A stretch of 5,101 bases of DNA from Burkholderiales bacterium (lineage in GTDB: Bacteria; Pseudomonadota; Gammaproteobacteria; Burkholderiales; Burkholderiaceae_C), in the NCBI GenBank assembly GCA_025354615.1, contig JANXMO010000679.1, positions 1 to 5,101 of the forward strand, written 5' to 3'. The notes beneath the pieces are model-generated. The model was not told the DNA's origin and searched no databases. It saw only the letters and a list, made by a program, of their open reading frames with translations. Shown here piece by piece: positions 1 to 5,101 of the stretch; position 1 is the stretch's first letter, and each line of letters begins with the position of its first letter. The translations under genes were made by a program, and so were the position numbers.

Positions 1-165
1 GCCACTTTTCGCTGTACACCTGGCTTGCTGCGGCCGCCTGCCAGGGTGGCGCTGGGCTTGCAGGCGGCGGGCGACTATGTTGCCGGGCCGTATCCGGCAA
101 CGCTCGAGGGCGCTGTTCGCTCCGGGTGCACCGCTGCTGCCGCGCTCACGGCACGGGTGCCTTGA
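1..165 (+). CDS. C-terminal end of an FAD-dependent amine oxidase/desaturase (HpnE-like), partial
   Basis: Frame 1 is open from the left edge to a TGA at 163-165, giving 54 residues. The piece contains GDYVAGPYPATLEGAVRSG, the typical C-terminal FAD-contacting block of the amine oxidase/phytoene desaturase superfamily. The preceding ATFRCTPGLLRPP stretch is also typical of the C-terminal part of hydroxysqualene dehydroxylase HpnE-like proteins in Burkholderiales. HpnE takes part in making squalene for hopanoids, but only the FAD-binding tail is visible, so the substrate is not proven and another FAD-dependent desaturase is possible. The start lies outside the window. The gene converges on the TIGR03790 gene and overlaps its last 20 bp. 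No terminator is seen at its end within the window. Confidence 0.8.
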   Translation, partial: ATFRCTPGLLRPPARVALGLQAAGDYVAGPYPATLEGAVRSGCTAAAALTARVP

Positions 166-1276
166 GGCGCGCGAACGGCGCCGCCAGCGGCTCCCCCACA
201 AACACCCCCTGCTGCGGCCACGCCACGCTCTTCCAATAGGCTTCCAGAGCGGTGCTGCCTTGGGCGTAGTGCAACAGCAGCACTTGCGGATGAGGAAATT
301 TCTGCACGTGCGAACAAGGTTCCGACACGCTGCCATAACTGGCCGTGGCGCCTGAGGACAGCCAATCCAGCACGCTCATCTGGTCTCCCAGCCCTTCGAG
401 CGCCCCACCATAAGACGTGAGATGGTCGGCCAGAGCGCCCGGCACCCAGTGAATTTTCTCGAGTTTGTCAACGCGCAAAAGCCCCGTCATGTACAACAGC
501 ACACGCTCTGCGTTTTCGATCGCGTCGGCCTGCTCGATGTGAACCTCGACTCCCCAAGCCGGCACCGGCCCCGGCGGCGGAAACAGAGGTGCACGAACGC
601 TGCGCAACCGGTCAGACGTGTTCAGGTAGTAGACGTGGGCCGGCGGGGCGCCGCGCAAGCCCAGGCTGTGGTCTGAAGCAATACCCCGTCGAATGAGTGC
701 TTTGGCTTGTTCAACGCTGCGTGAAGCCAAGAGCATGGAGGGGCGCAACTTCAAATCGGTATAAGGGCGCGCGCTGCGGCTGTTGAAGTAGCGGGATGGG
801 CGGGACGCCGCGCAGCTGTCAGCACACATCGCGGCATCGAAACCCAAGGTCAGCGCAGCGGTGATGGAATTACAAGCCACTGCGTAAGGCTGTGTCCAGG
901 CCAGTGCAAGTGCCTGGGTGGCAGCGCCAAAATGGGCGTCAACAGCCACTGCAAGGCGCTCCAATTCGGCTGGCGTCAACGCCGAGCGCACAGGCAATTC
1001 AACACGCAAAATTTGCGCGGGGTGCAAGCCGCGTGCGGCCGCGTAAAACTCGCCCACTTGCACTGAATAAGGATCGGCCGTGTTGATCACCAGGCCCAGA
1101 TCAGCCGGCATCAAATGCTCGGCAACCTTTGGAACCGCCAGCCATGTACGCGCGGCAGGCGTGGGCTTTGGCTGAGCCAGCGCCGCAAAACCACTCAATG
1201 AAAGGAGCGCTGCAATGCAAATCTGCATAACGGCGCACCACTTGCCACCAGGTTTGTCACGGCTCCATTGCGTCAC
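146..1276 (-). CDS. TIGR03790 family exported protein of unknown function
   Basis: This 376-residue protein carries the signature blocks of family TIGR03790: ADLGLVINTADPYSVQVGEFYAAARGL near residues 58-83, a Cys-containing middle (C135, C151, C155), and a conserved C-terminal part with DHLTSYGG (284-291), DQMSVLDWLSSGATASYGS (298-316), SEPC (318-321), EAYWKSVAWP (345-354) and GEPLAAPF (361-368). The function is unknown. The family is known to occur only in species with exosortase/PEP-CTERM sorting. The N-terminus has Arg/Lys residues followed by a hydrophobic stretch (about 14-34) ending ALAQ, which indicates a Sec signal peptide. I chose the GTG at 1276 because AAGG lies 7 nt upstream. An ATG at 1228 (360 aa) is the main alternative, but it has no clear ribosome binding site and a shorter, uncharged N-region. 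The frame stays open to a TTG at 1324. The gene lies 109 bp downstream of the PbpG-like gene, possibly in the same transcript. Confidence 0.85.
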   Translation of the reverse strand: MTQWSRDKPGGKWCAVMQICIAALLSLSGFAALAQPKPTPAARTWLAVPKVAEHLMPADLGLVINTADPYSVQVGEFYAAARGLHPAQILRVELPVRSALTPAELERLAVAVDAHFGAATQALALAWTQPYAVACNSITAALTLGFDAAMCADSCAASRPSRYFNSRSARPYTDLKLRPSMLLASRSVEQAKALIRRGIASDHSLGLRGAPPAHVYYLNTSDRLRSVRAPLFPPPGPVPAWGVEVHIEQADAIENAERVLLYMTGLLRVDKLEKIHWVPGALADHLTSYGGALEGLGDQMSVLDWLSSGATASYGSVSEPCSHVQKFPHPQVLLLHYAQGSTALEAYWKSVAWPQQGVFVGEPLAAPFARLKAPVP

Positions 1277-1283
1277 CAAGCTA

Positions 1284-1287
1284 CCTT
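1284..1287 (-). promoter_or_regulatory. Ribosome binding site deciding the GTG start of the TIGR03790 gene
   Basis: The minus strand reads AAGG, seven bases before GTG at 1276. The alternative ATG at 1228 has only a weak GTGG-like element upstream. This favours the longer product, with a charged n-region in front of the signal peptide. Confidence 0.45.
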
Positions 1288-1331
1288 GTTTCAAAAATGG
1301 CCTGTTAAATGGCGACCAAAACAAACACTCT

Positions 1332-1370
1332 TAAAAACTGCTGGCAGTGGCGAAACAAGTCGCACGCGAC
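1332..1370 (-). terminator. Possible weak terminator after the PbpG-like gene
   Basis: Two small inverted repeats follow the PbpG-like stop codon on the minus strand. One is GTCGC-GT-GCGAC (1359-1370), followed by TTGTTT. The other is ACTG-CCAG-CAGT (1337-1348), followed by a short T run at 1333-1336. Both stems are short, so transcription may well read through into the TIGR03790 gene. No convincing promoter was found in the 109-bp gap, which also favours co-transcription. Confidence 0.25.
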
Positions 1371-1385
1371 GTCAAAACAAATACG

Positions 1386-2432
1386 TCAAGAAGAGGTTTT
1401 CAAACCGCCTTCCGTCAGCCATTTACGCACACGCTCCGCGTCAGCCAAGCGTGAATATTTGCCCGTTGAATCCAAAAATACGAAGATCAATTTGCGCCCG
1501 GCCAGTTTTGCCTGCATGACGAGGCAACGTCCCGCTTCGTTGATGAACCCGGTTTTTTGCAGGCCGATATCCCAGCCAGAGTTGAGCAACAAGCGGTTGG
1601 TCGTATGAAATTGCATCGGACGGTTACCGATCTCTACCTGGTATTCAGGAGACGTTGACAACTCCCGAATCACCTGGTGTTGATGTGCCGCTTTCACAAG
1701 CGTGGCCAGGTCTTTGGCGCTCGACTGGTTGTCGCTGGAGAGGCCGGTGGGCTCCACATAACGCGTGTCGTTCATTCCCAGTTCATGGGCCTTGCGGTTC
1801 ATGGCGGTGACAAAAGCCGGCAAACCACCTGGGTAGCTGCGCCCCAAGGCATGAGCGGCACGGTTTTCCGACGACATCAAGGCCAGGTGCAGCAATTCCA
1901 GACGGGTCAGTTGGGTCCCAACCCGCAGGCGTGAACGGCTGCGTTTTTCCATGTCCACATCTTCATCGGTGACAGTCAATGGTTCGTCCATCGCCAAACG
2001 CGACTCGGCCACGACCAAGGCCGTCATCAACTTCGTAATGGAAGCAATCGGCAACACCGCTTGGGAATTTTTACTGAGCAAAATTTCGTTGGTGTCTTGG
2101 TCTATCACCAGCGCGACGCTGGATTTCAAATCTAATTGATCGGTCGTCTGATGCAATCCGTACAACTGCCCGAAAGACAGCGGTACAGCTGCAACGGGCG
2201 CCATTCGTACCAATGACACGCGGCGGGTCGGCGTTGTTGTCAAACGCAATTCAGCGTTGCGCCGCGCCACGGTGGCCTTGCTTTTGAGTGGCGTTTTTAC
2301 AACCGCATGCGCGGCAAGCCGATGCGCTGATTTGGCACTGTGCTTTTTTGCCGCCTGGGCCGTTTGGGGAACAACCAGGACCAGGCAGCATGCCAAAAAC
2401 AGCGCTTTTGTCCAACTTTGCACATTCAACAC
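1386..2432 (-). CDS. pbpG: PBP7/PbpG-type D-alanyl-D-alanine endopeptidase (peptidase family S11)
   Basis: The 348-residue product is a serine-type penicillin-binding protein of the low-molecular-mass S11 family. It would cleave D-Ala-containing peptide bonds in peptidoglycan in the periplasm. All three catalytic motifs are present and well spaced: SxxK as S131-I-T-K134, SxN as S188-E-N190, and KTG at 293-295. A signal peptide covers residues 1-27 (hydrophobic about 10-22, cleavage after AQA). Residues 28-75 form a basic, Lys/Arg/His/Ala-rich linker before the catalytic domain (about 85-345). No long C-terminal extension or amphipathic anchor helix is apparent, which favours PBP7-like endopeptidase over a DacA-type carboxypeptidase; this substrate assignment is inferred. 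I chose the GTG at 2432 because AAAGGGG lies 5 nt upstream. The in-frame ATG at 2456 (356 aa) has no ribosome binding site. The gene follows the leuA terminator, so it needs its own promoter or read-through; no clear promoter was found. Confidence 0.9.
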   Translation of the reverse strand: MLNVQSWTKALFLACCLVLVVPQTAQAAKKHSAKSAHRLAAHAVVKTPLKSKATVARRNAELRLTTTPTRRVSLVRMAPVAAVPLSFGQLYGLHQTTDQLDLKSSVALVIDQDTNEILLSKNSQAVLPIASITKLMTALVVAESRLAMDEPLTVTDEDVDMEKRSRSRLRVGTQLTRLELLHLALMSSENRAAHALGRSYPGGLPAFVTAMNRKAHELGMNDTRYVEPTGLSSDNQSSAKDLATLVKAAHQHQVIRELSTSPEYQVEIGNRPMQFHTTNRLLLNSGWDIGLQKTGFINEAGRCLVMQAKLAGRKLIFVFLDSTGKYSRLADAERVRKWLTEGGLKTSS

Positions 2433-2437
2433 ATTCG

Positions 2438-2444
2438 CCCCTTT
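2438..2444 (-). promoter_or_regulatory. Ribosome binding site deciding the GTG start of pbpG
   Basis: The minus strand reads AAAGGGG, followed by CGAAT and the GTG at 2432. An out-of-frame ATG at 2434 sits between them but encodes only Met-Cys-stop. The upstream in-frame ATG at 2456 would place this purine run inside the gene, so the GTG is the better start. Confidence 0.6.
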
Positions 2445-2470
2445 GCACCTGCGCATACAAGTGTAGGTGA

Positions 2471-2504
2471 TAAAAAAGCACGCAAGATCAGACTCTTGCG
2501 TGCT
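2471..2504 (-). terminator. Intrinsic terminator of leuA
   Basis: A perfect 11-bp inverted repeat, AGCACGCAAGA (2477-2487) and TCTTGCGTGCT (2494-2504), encloses a 6-nt loop. On the minus strand the stem ends in a run of T (2472-2477). It lies 46 bp past the leuA stop codon and is placed correctly to end the leuA transcript. The plus-strand side lacks a T run, so it should act on the minus strand only. Confidence 0.93.
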
Positions 2505-2550
2505 GTGTCTCAAGTGATGGATTGAAGAGTTTGCAACCCAAACATCTATT

Positions 2551-4092
2551 TCAACCCTGAGCCGCCACGCGTTCAATTTTGCTGTGCAACTTGTTCAATG
2601 CGGCCAGATAGGCCTTGGCTGATGCGACCACGATGTCGGGATCCGATCCGACACCATTGACCACCCTTCCGCCACGCTGCAGTCGCACCGTCACTTCGCC
2701 CTGCGATTCTGTACTGCCTGATGTGATGGCATTCACCGAGTAGAGCAGCATTTCAGCGCCACTTTGCAGTTTAGATTCAATCGCTTTGAGGCTTGCGTCG
2801 ACCGGTCCATTGCCGTCACTTTGGGCGTGGTGCTCGGCGTCACCGGCCGCAAAGGCTACTTTGGCCTGGGGCCGCTCACCCATCTCAGAATGCTGAGACA
2901 ACGCCAGCAAACGATAAAACTCATGTTCAGCAGTCACGGATTCGTCCATGACAAGCGCCGTGATGTCTTCATCAAAAATTTCGCTCTTACGGTCAGCAAG
3001 CTCCTTGAACTTGGCAAACGCAGCATTGATTTCGCCCTCTGATTCAAGCGCAACGCCTAAGTCAAGCAGCCTTTGCTTGAAGGCGTTTCGCCCAGACAGC
3101 TTGCCGAGAACAATTTTATTGGTCGACCAACCGACGTCTTCGGCACGCATGATTTCATAGGTGTCACGTGCTTTGAGCACACCGTCTTGATGGATACCAG
3201 AGGCGTGGGCAAACGCATTTGCACCAACCACCGCTTTGTTGGGCTGCACTGTAAAACCGGTGGTTTGGGCCACCAGCCTTGAAGCAGGCACGATTTGCGT
3301 GGCGTCAATTGACACATCGAGACCGAAATGGTCGCGCCTCGTTTTAACCGCCATTACCACTTCCTCCAAAGAGCAATTGCCGGCTCGTTCACCCAAGCCG
3401 TTGATCGTGCACTCGACTTGTCGCGCGCCGCCAATTTTCACGCCGGCCAGCGAGTTGGCCACCGCCATACCCAAATCGTTGTGGCAATGCACCGACCAGA
3501 TGGCTTTGTCGGCATTCGGGATGCGACATCGCAAATCAAGAATGAATTGCCCAAACAACTCAGGAACGGCATAGCCAACAGTATCGGGAATGTTGACGGT
3601 GGTAGCGCCTTCGGCGATGACGGCTTCCAGGACGCGGCATAAAAAATCCGGGTCGGAGCGATAGCCATCTTCTGGGGAGAATTCCACGTCATGACATAAG
3701 TTACGCGCCAAACGCACCGATGAGCGCGCCTGCTCGAAGACTTGATCGGGCGTCATACGCAACTTCTTTTCCATGTGCAGCGCACTTGTGGCGATGAAGG
3801 TGTGGATGCGGGGTTGCGCCGCGCCGTGCAGTGCCTCGGCCGCACGTGAAATATCACGGTCGTTGGCGCGGGCCAAAGAGCACACAGCACTGTTTTTGAT
3901 CACTTGGGCAATCGAGCGTACGGCTTCAAAATCACCGTTAGAAGACGCTGCAAAACCAGCTTCGATCACGTCAACTTTGAGACGTTCCAGCTGACGCGCA
4001 ATGCGCAGCTTCTCGTCGCGGTTCATCGAAGCACCTGGCGATTGCTCGCCGTCACGCAAAGTCGTGTCAAAAATGATGAGCTTGTCGGTCAT
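2551..4092 (-). CDS. leuA: 2-isopropylmalate synthase
   Basis: LeuA condenses acetyl-CoA with 2-oxoisovalerate to 2-isopropylmalate, the first committed step of leucine synthesis, in the cytoplasm. The 513-residue length is typical of proteobacterial LeuA. The N-terminal HMGL-like TIM barrel shows [13 protein letters not shown] (8-20, with the catalytic/metal Arg13-Asp14), the metal-binding HCHND (H202, H204) and GERAGN (234-239). The linker region carries HASGIHQDG (296-304). The C-terminal part (about 375-513) matches the leucine-sensing regulatory domain, including DGNGPVDA (426-433), so feedback inhibition by leucine is expected. The ATG at 4092 is supported by AAGGAG 7 nt upstream and by the family N-terminus. 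The frame continues upstream to a TTG at 4209, but that stretch runs through the terminator hairpin and is not coding. The gene is probably controlled by the attenuator directly upstream, and it ends in a strong terminator. Confidence 0.98.
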   Translation of the reverse strand: MTDKLIIFDTTLRDGEQSPGASMNRDEKLRIARQLERLKVDVIEAGFAASSNGDFEAVRSIAQVIKNSAVCSLARANDRDISRAAEALHGAAQPRIHTFIATSALHMEKKLRMTPDQVFEQARSSVRLARNLCHDVEFSPEDGYRSDPDFLCRVLEAVIAEGATTVNIPDTVGYAVPELFGQFILDLRCRIPNADKAIWSVHCHNDLGMAVANSLAGVKIGGARQVECTINGLGERAGNCSLEEVVMAVKTRRDHFGLDVSIDATQIVPASRLVAQTTGFTVQPNKAVVGANAFAHASGIHQDGVLKARDTYEIMRAEDVGWSTNKIVLGKLSGRNAFKQRLLDLGVALESEGEINAAFAKFKELADRKSEIFDEDITALVMDESVTAEHEFYRLLALSQHSEMGERPQAKVAFAAGDAEHHAQSDGNGPVDASLKAIESKLQSGAEMLLYSVNAITSGSTESQGEVTVRLQRGGRVVNGVGSDPDIVVASAKAYLAALNKLHSKIERVAAQG

Positions 4093-4099
4093 GGCGTTG

Positions 4100-4105
4100 C
4101 TCCTT
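4100..4105 (-). promoter_or_regulatory. leuA ribosome binding site
   Basis: The minus strand reads AAGGAG followed by seven bases and the ATG at 4092. This is a near-ideal Shine-Dalgarno sequence and it fixes the leuA start downstream of the attenuator hairpin. Confidence 0.9.
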
Positions 4106-4147
4106 GAATGAACGCGGGTGAATGAAAGATTGGTGCAACCCGCAAGC

Positions 4148-4187
4148 AAAAAAGAAAACGGCCCGATGCAGGTTGCAAGCGGGCCGT
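4148..4187 (-). terminator. Attenuator terminator hairpin in the leuA leader
   Basis: On the minus strand ACGGCCCG (4180-4187) pairs with CGGGCCGT (4158-4165), a perfect 8-bp GC-rich stem. It is followed at once by TTTCTTTTTT (4148-4157). The 14-nt loop can form a further TGCA/TGCA mini-stem. The hairpin sits 25 bp after the stop of the leader peptide and 55 bp before leuA. That makes it a conditional terminator in the leuA leader and also a possible end for transcripts arriving from pssA. Confidence 0.88.
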
Positions 4188-4205
4188 AAAACGAACGGAT
4201 AGACG

Positions 4206-4257
4206 TCAACGCTCAGAAGGCCCCTGGAACTCCCAGTAGCTGCAGTCGTAGCGCTGA
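4206..4257 (-). other. Leader RNA hairpins (candidate pause/anti-antiterminator structure)
   Basis: On the minus strand TCAGCGCT (4250-4257) can pair with AGCGTTGA (4206-4213), 8 bp with one G-U pair. It encloses the CTA/CTG codons and the stop region of the leader peptide. Nested inside, CTGG (4233-4236) pairs with CCAG (4224-4227). A translating or stalled ribosome would open these pairings, as expected of the 1:2 structure of a ribosome-mediated attenuator. The pairings were found by eye, without an energy calculation. Confidence 0.45.
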
Positions 4258-4278
4258 AATCAAATGTGGAAAAAACAT
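4213..4278 (-). CDS. leuL: Leu-rich leader peptide of the leuA attenuator
   Basis: A 22-codon frame (ATG at 4278, TGA at 4213-4215) encodes 21 residues beginning MFFPHLISALRLQLLG. Five residues are Leu (6, 10, 12, 14, 15). Four of these fall in a six-codon block reading CTA CGA CTG CAG CTA CTG, which includes CTA twice, usually the rarest Leu codon in GC-rich proteobacteria. It lies between a promoter and an intrinsic terminator directly upstream of leuA. This is the layout of the enteric leuL control peptide, although I see no sequence similarity to E. coli LeuL. Its expected role is sensing charged tRNA-Leu: stalling at the Leu codons would prevent terminator formation. No Shine-Dalgarno sequence precedes the ATG, and the predicted transcript starts at the ATG itself, so translation would be leaderless. 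The symbol is given by role and position. Function is inferred and expression is not shown. Confidence 0.75.
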   Translation of the reverse strand: MFFPHLISALRLQLLGVPGAF

Positions 4279-4284
4279 AAGTCG

Positions 4285-4312
4285 ATTGTAACTGCTCTCT
4301 ATCAGCGGTGAA
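4285..4312 (-). promoter_or_regulatory. Candidate sigma-70 promoter of the leuA leader
   Basis: On the minus strand a -10 box TACAAT (4285-4290, 5 of 6 consensus) lies 16 bp from a -35-like TTCACC (4307-4312, 4 of 6). The start point expected 7 nt after the -10 box is the A at 4278, which is the first base of the leader peptide's ATG. The -35 lies within the last codons of pssA. The call rests on consensus match and position only. Confidence 0.6.
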
Positions 4313-5093
4313 GGCCTTGTTCATCAGGCTCGTCGGTCGACATGGCGATCACGCTGACTGGACGGCCCTGCTTGCGCCGCCAGCCATAGACGACATAACC
4401 CGATGCACCATAAACGCAAAAAACAGCAAACAGCACCAGCGGCGGGTGCACGTTGATGAGTGCAATCGCCAATGCGATGGCAACAATCACGATGAAGGGC
4501 ACCGTGCGTTTGAAGTTCACATCTTTGAAACTGTAAAACGGCACATTGGTCACCATGGTCAGACCTGCATAGAGCGTCAGGCTGAAAGCCGTCCAGGACA
4601 GCCACAAGCCTTCGGCACTGCCACTGAAACCCTGCTCGTTCATGACCCAGATGAAACCCATGACGAGGGCAGCAGCTGCCGGACTCGGCAAACCCTGAAA
4701 AAAACGTTTGTCAACCACGGCCAAGTTGGTATTGAAACGCGCAAGCCGCAGCGCGGCGCAGGAGCAGTAAACGAATGCAGCAATCCAACCCAGCTTGCCC
4801 ATTCCTTTGAGCGCCCACTCATAAATGATCAGGGCAGGTGCTGCACCGAAAGACACCATGTCTGACAGGCTGTCCATCTGTTCGCCAAATGTGCTTTGGG
4901 TGTTGGTCATTCGCGCCACCCGGCCATCCAGGCTGTCCAGCACCATGGCACAAAACACACCATAGGCGGACTGCTCGAAACGCCCGTTCATCGCCATCAC
5001 AATGGCATAAAACCCTCCAAACAGCGCAGCTAGCGTGAACAGGTTGGGCAACATATAAATGCCCTTGCGGCGGCGGCGCGGCATGTCATCCAT
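4302..5093 (-). CDS. pssA: CDP-diacylglycerol-serine O-phosphatidyltransferase (phosphatidylserine synthase)
   Basis: This integral membrane enzyme transfers the phosphatidyl group from CDP-diacylglycerol to L-serine. The product, phosphatidylserine, is decarboxylated by Psd to phosphatidylethanolamine. The CDP-alcohol phosphotransferase motif DGxxARx8GxxxDxxxD is complete (D56-G57, A60-R61, G70, D74, D78). RLARFN (116-121) and FQGLPSPAAA (132-141) are typical of membrane-type PssA. Several hydrophobic segments are visible (about 14-35, 80-95, 101-118, 136-152, 165-182, 198-214 and 217-236), followed by a basic GWRRKQGR and an acidic tail. The length of 263 residues fits the family. The ATG at 5093 is followed by a DDM repeat and an Arg-rich start (PRRRRKG). 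The frame is still open to the right edge of the window, so a start further upstream, or the ATG at 5084, cannot be excluded. leuA lies 209 bp downstream on the same strand, with no separate terminator besides the leuA attenuator. Confidence 0.95.
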   Translation of the reverse strand: MDDMPRRRRKGIYMLPNLFTLAALFGGFYAIVMAMNGRFEQSAYGVFCAMVLDSLDGRVARMTNTQSTFGEQMDSLSDMVSFGAAPALIIYEWALKGMGKLGWIAAFVYCSCAALRLARFNTNLAVVDKRFFQGLPSPAAAALVMGFIWVMNEQGFSGSAEGLWLSWTAFSLTLYAGLTMVTNVPFYSFKDVNFKRTVPFIVIVAIALAIALINVHPPLVLFAVFCVYGASGYVVYGWRRKQGRPVSVIAMSTDEPDEQGLHR

Positions 5094-5101
5094 GTCGTCA
5101 G

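Noticed and set aside
1369..1389. Repeated ACGTCAA (1369-1375 and 1383-1389) after pbpG as a possible operator
   Set aside because: One copy overlaps the pbpG stop codon, no promoter lies beside it, and a 7-bp repeat is easily due to chance.
2477..2504. Bidirectional terminator or repeat element between pbpG and leuA
   Set aside because: Only the minus-strand side has a T run, and neither copies elsewhere in the window nor a plus-strand gene needing it are present.
2433..2576. N-terminal extension of pbpG from a TTG at 2576 or the ATG at 2456
   Set aside because: The long version crosses the leuA terminator and the end of leuA. The ATG version has no ribosome binding site, while the GTG at 2432 has one and starts directly before a clean signal peptide.
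3236..3574. 112-codon open frame on the plus strand antisense to leuA
   Set aside because: It lies opposite the conserved metal-binding region of LeuA and shows no protein-like motif, so it is a codon-bias shadow.
4093..4209. N-terminal extension of leuA from a TTG at 4209
   Set aside because: It would run through the terminator hairpin, lacks a ribosome binding site, and is absent from the LeuA family. The ATG at 4092 has a strong Shine-Dalgarno.
4067..4324. 85-codon minus-strand frame spanning the pssA-leuA gap
   Set aside because: It overlaps the pssA end, the promoter, the leader peptide and the terminator in another frame, and its sequence looks random. The gap is better explained as a regulatory leader.
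4308..4865. 185-codon open frame on the plus strand antisense to pssA
   Set aside because: It is rich in Arg, His and Thr, resembles no family, and lies fully opposite pssA, which has a complete family motif. It is a shadow frame.
1..5101. CRISPR arrays, insertion sequences, tRNA or rRNA genes
   Set aside because: No regularly spaced repeats, transposase-like frames or RNA gene signatures were found. The window is ordinary, densely coding chromosome.

Overview
The window looks like chromosomal DNA of a betaproteobacterium of the order Burkholderiales, probably Comamonadaceae-like. This is inferred from moderately high G+C, the pssA-leuA gene pair, the LeuA and PssA sequences, and a TIGR03790-family gene. 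The genus is not determined.

Layout from left to right. Positions 1-165 hold the last 54 codons of a plus-strand FAD-dependent oxidoreductase of the HpnE/phytoene-desaturase type. It has no ATG in the window and is easy to miss. It runs tail-to-tail into, and overlaps by 20 bp, a minus-strand exported protein of family TIGR03790 (146-1276). Upstream of that is a minus-strand PBP7/PbpG-type murein D,D-peptidase (1386-2432). A strong intrinsic terminator (2471-2504) ends the transcript of leuA (2551-4092, 2-isopropylmalate synthase). Upstream of leuA lies pssA (4302-5093, phosphatidylserine synthase), which continues to the right edge of the window. All genes except the partial one at the left edge are on the minus strand. 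No gene-free stretch exceeds about 210 bases.

The most interesting part is the 209-bp pssA-leuA gap. It reads as a complete ribosome-mediated transcription attenuator: a promoter overlapping the 3' end of pssA, a 21-residue Leu-rich leader peptide (codons 10-15 read CTA CGA CTG CAG CTA CTG), a GC-rich terminator hairpin with a U-tract, then the leuA ribosome binding site. The predicted transcription start falls on the A of the leader peptide's ATG, so the leader peptide would be translated from a leaderless mRNA.

Functionally, pssA makes phosphatidylserine for membrane lipid synthesis and leuA commits carbon to leucine. Their adjacency fits the known Burkholderiales ilv-psd-pssA-leuA arrangement, but the ilv and psd genes are not in the window. 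The PbpG-like gene acts in the periplasm on peptidoglycan. The TIGR03790 protein is exported and of unknown function; its family is known for co-occurring with exosortase/PEP-CTERM protein sorting.
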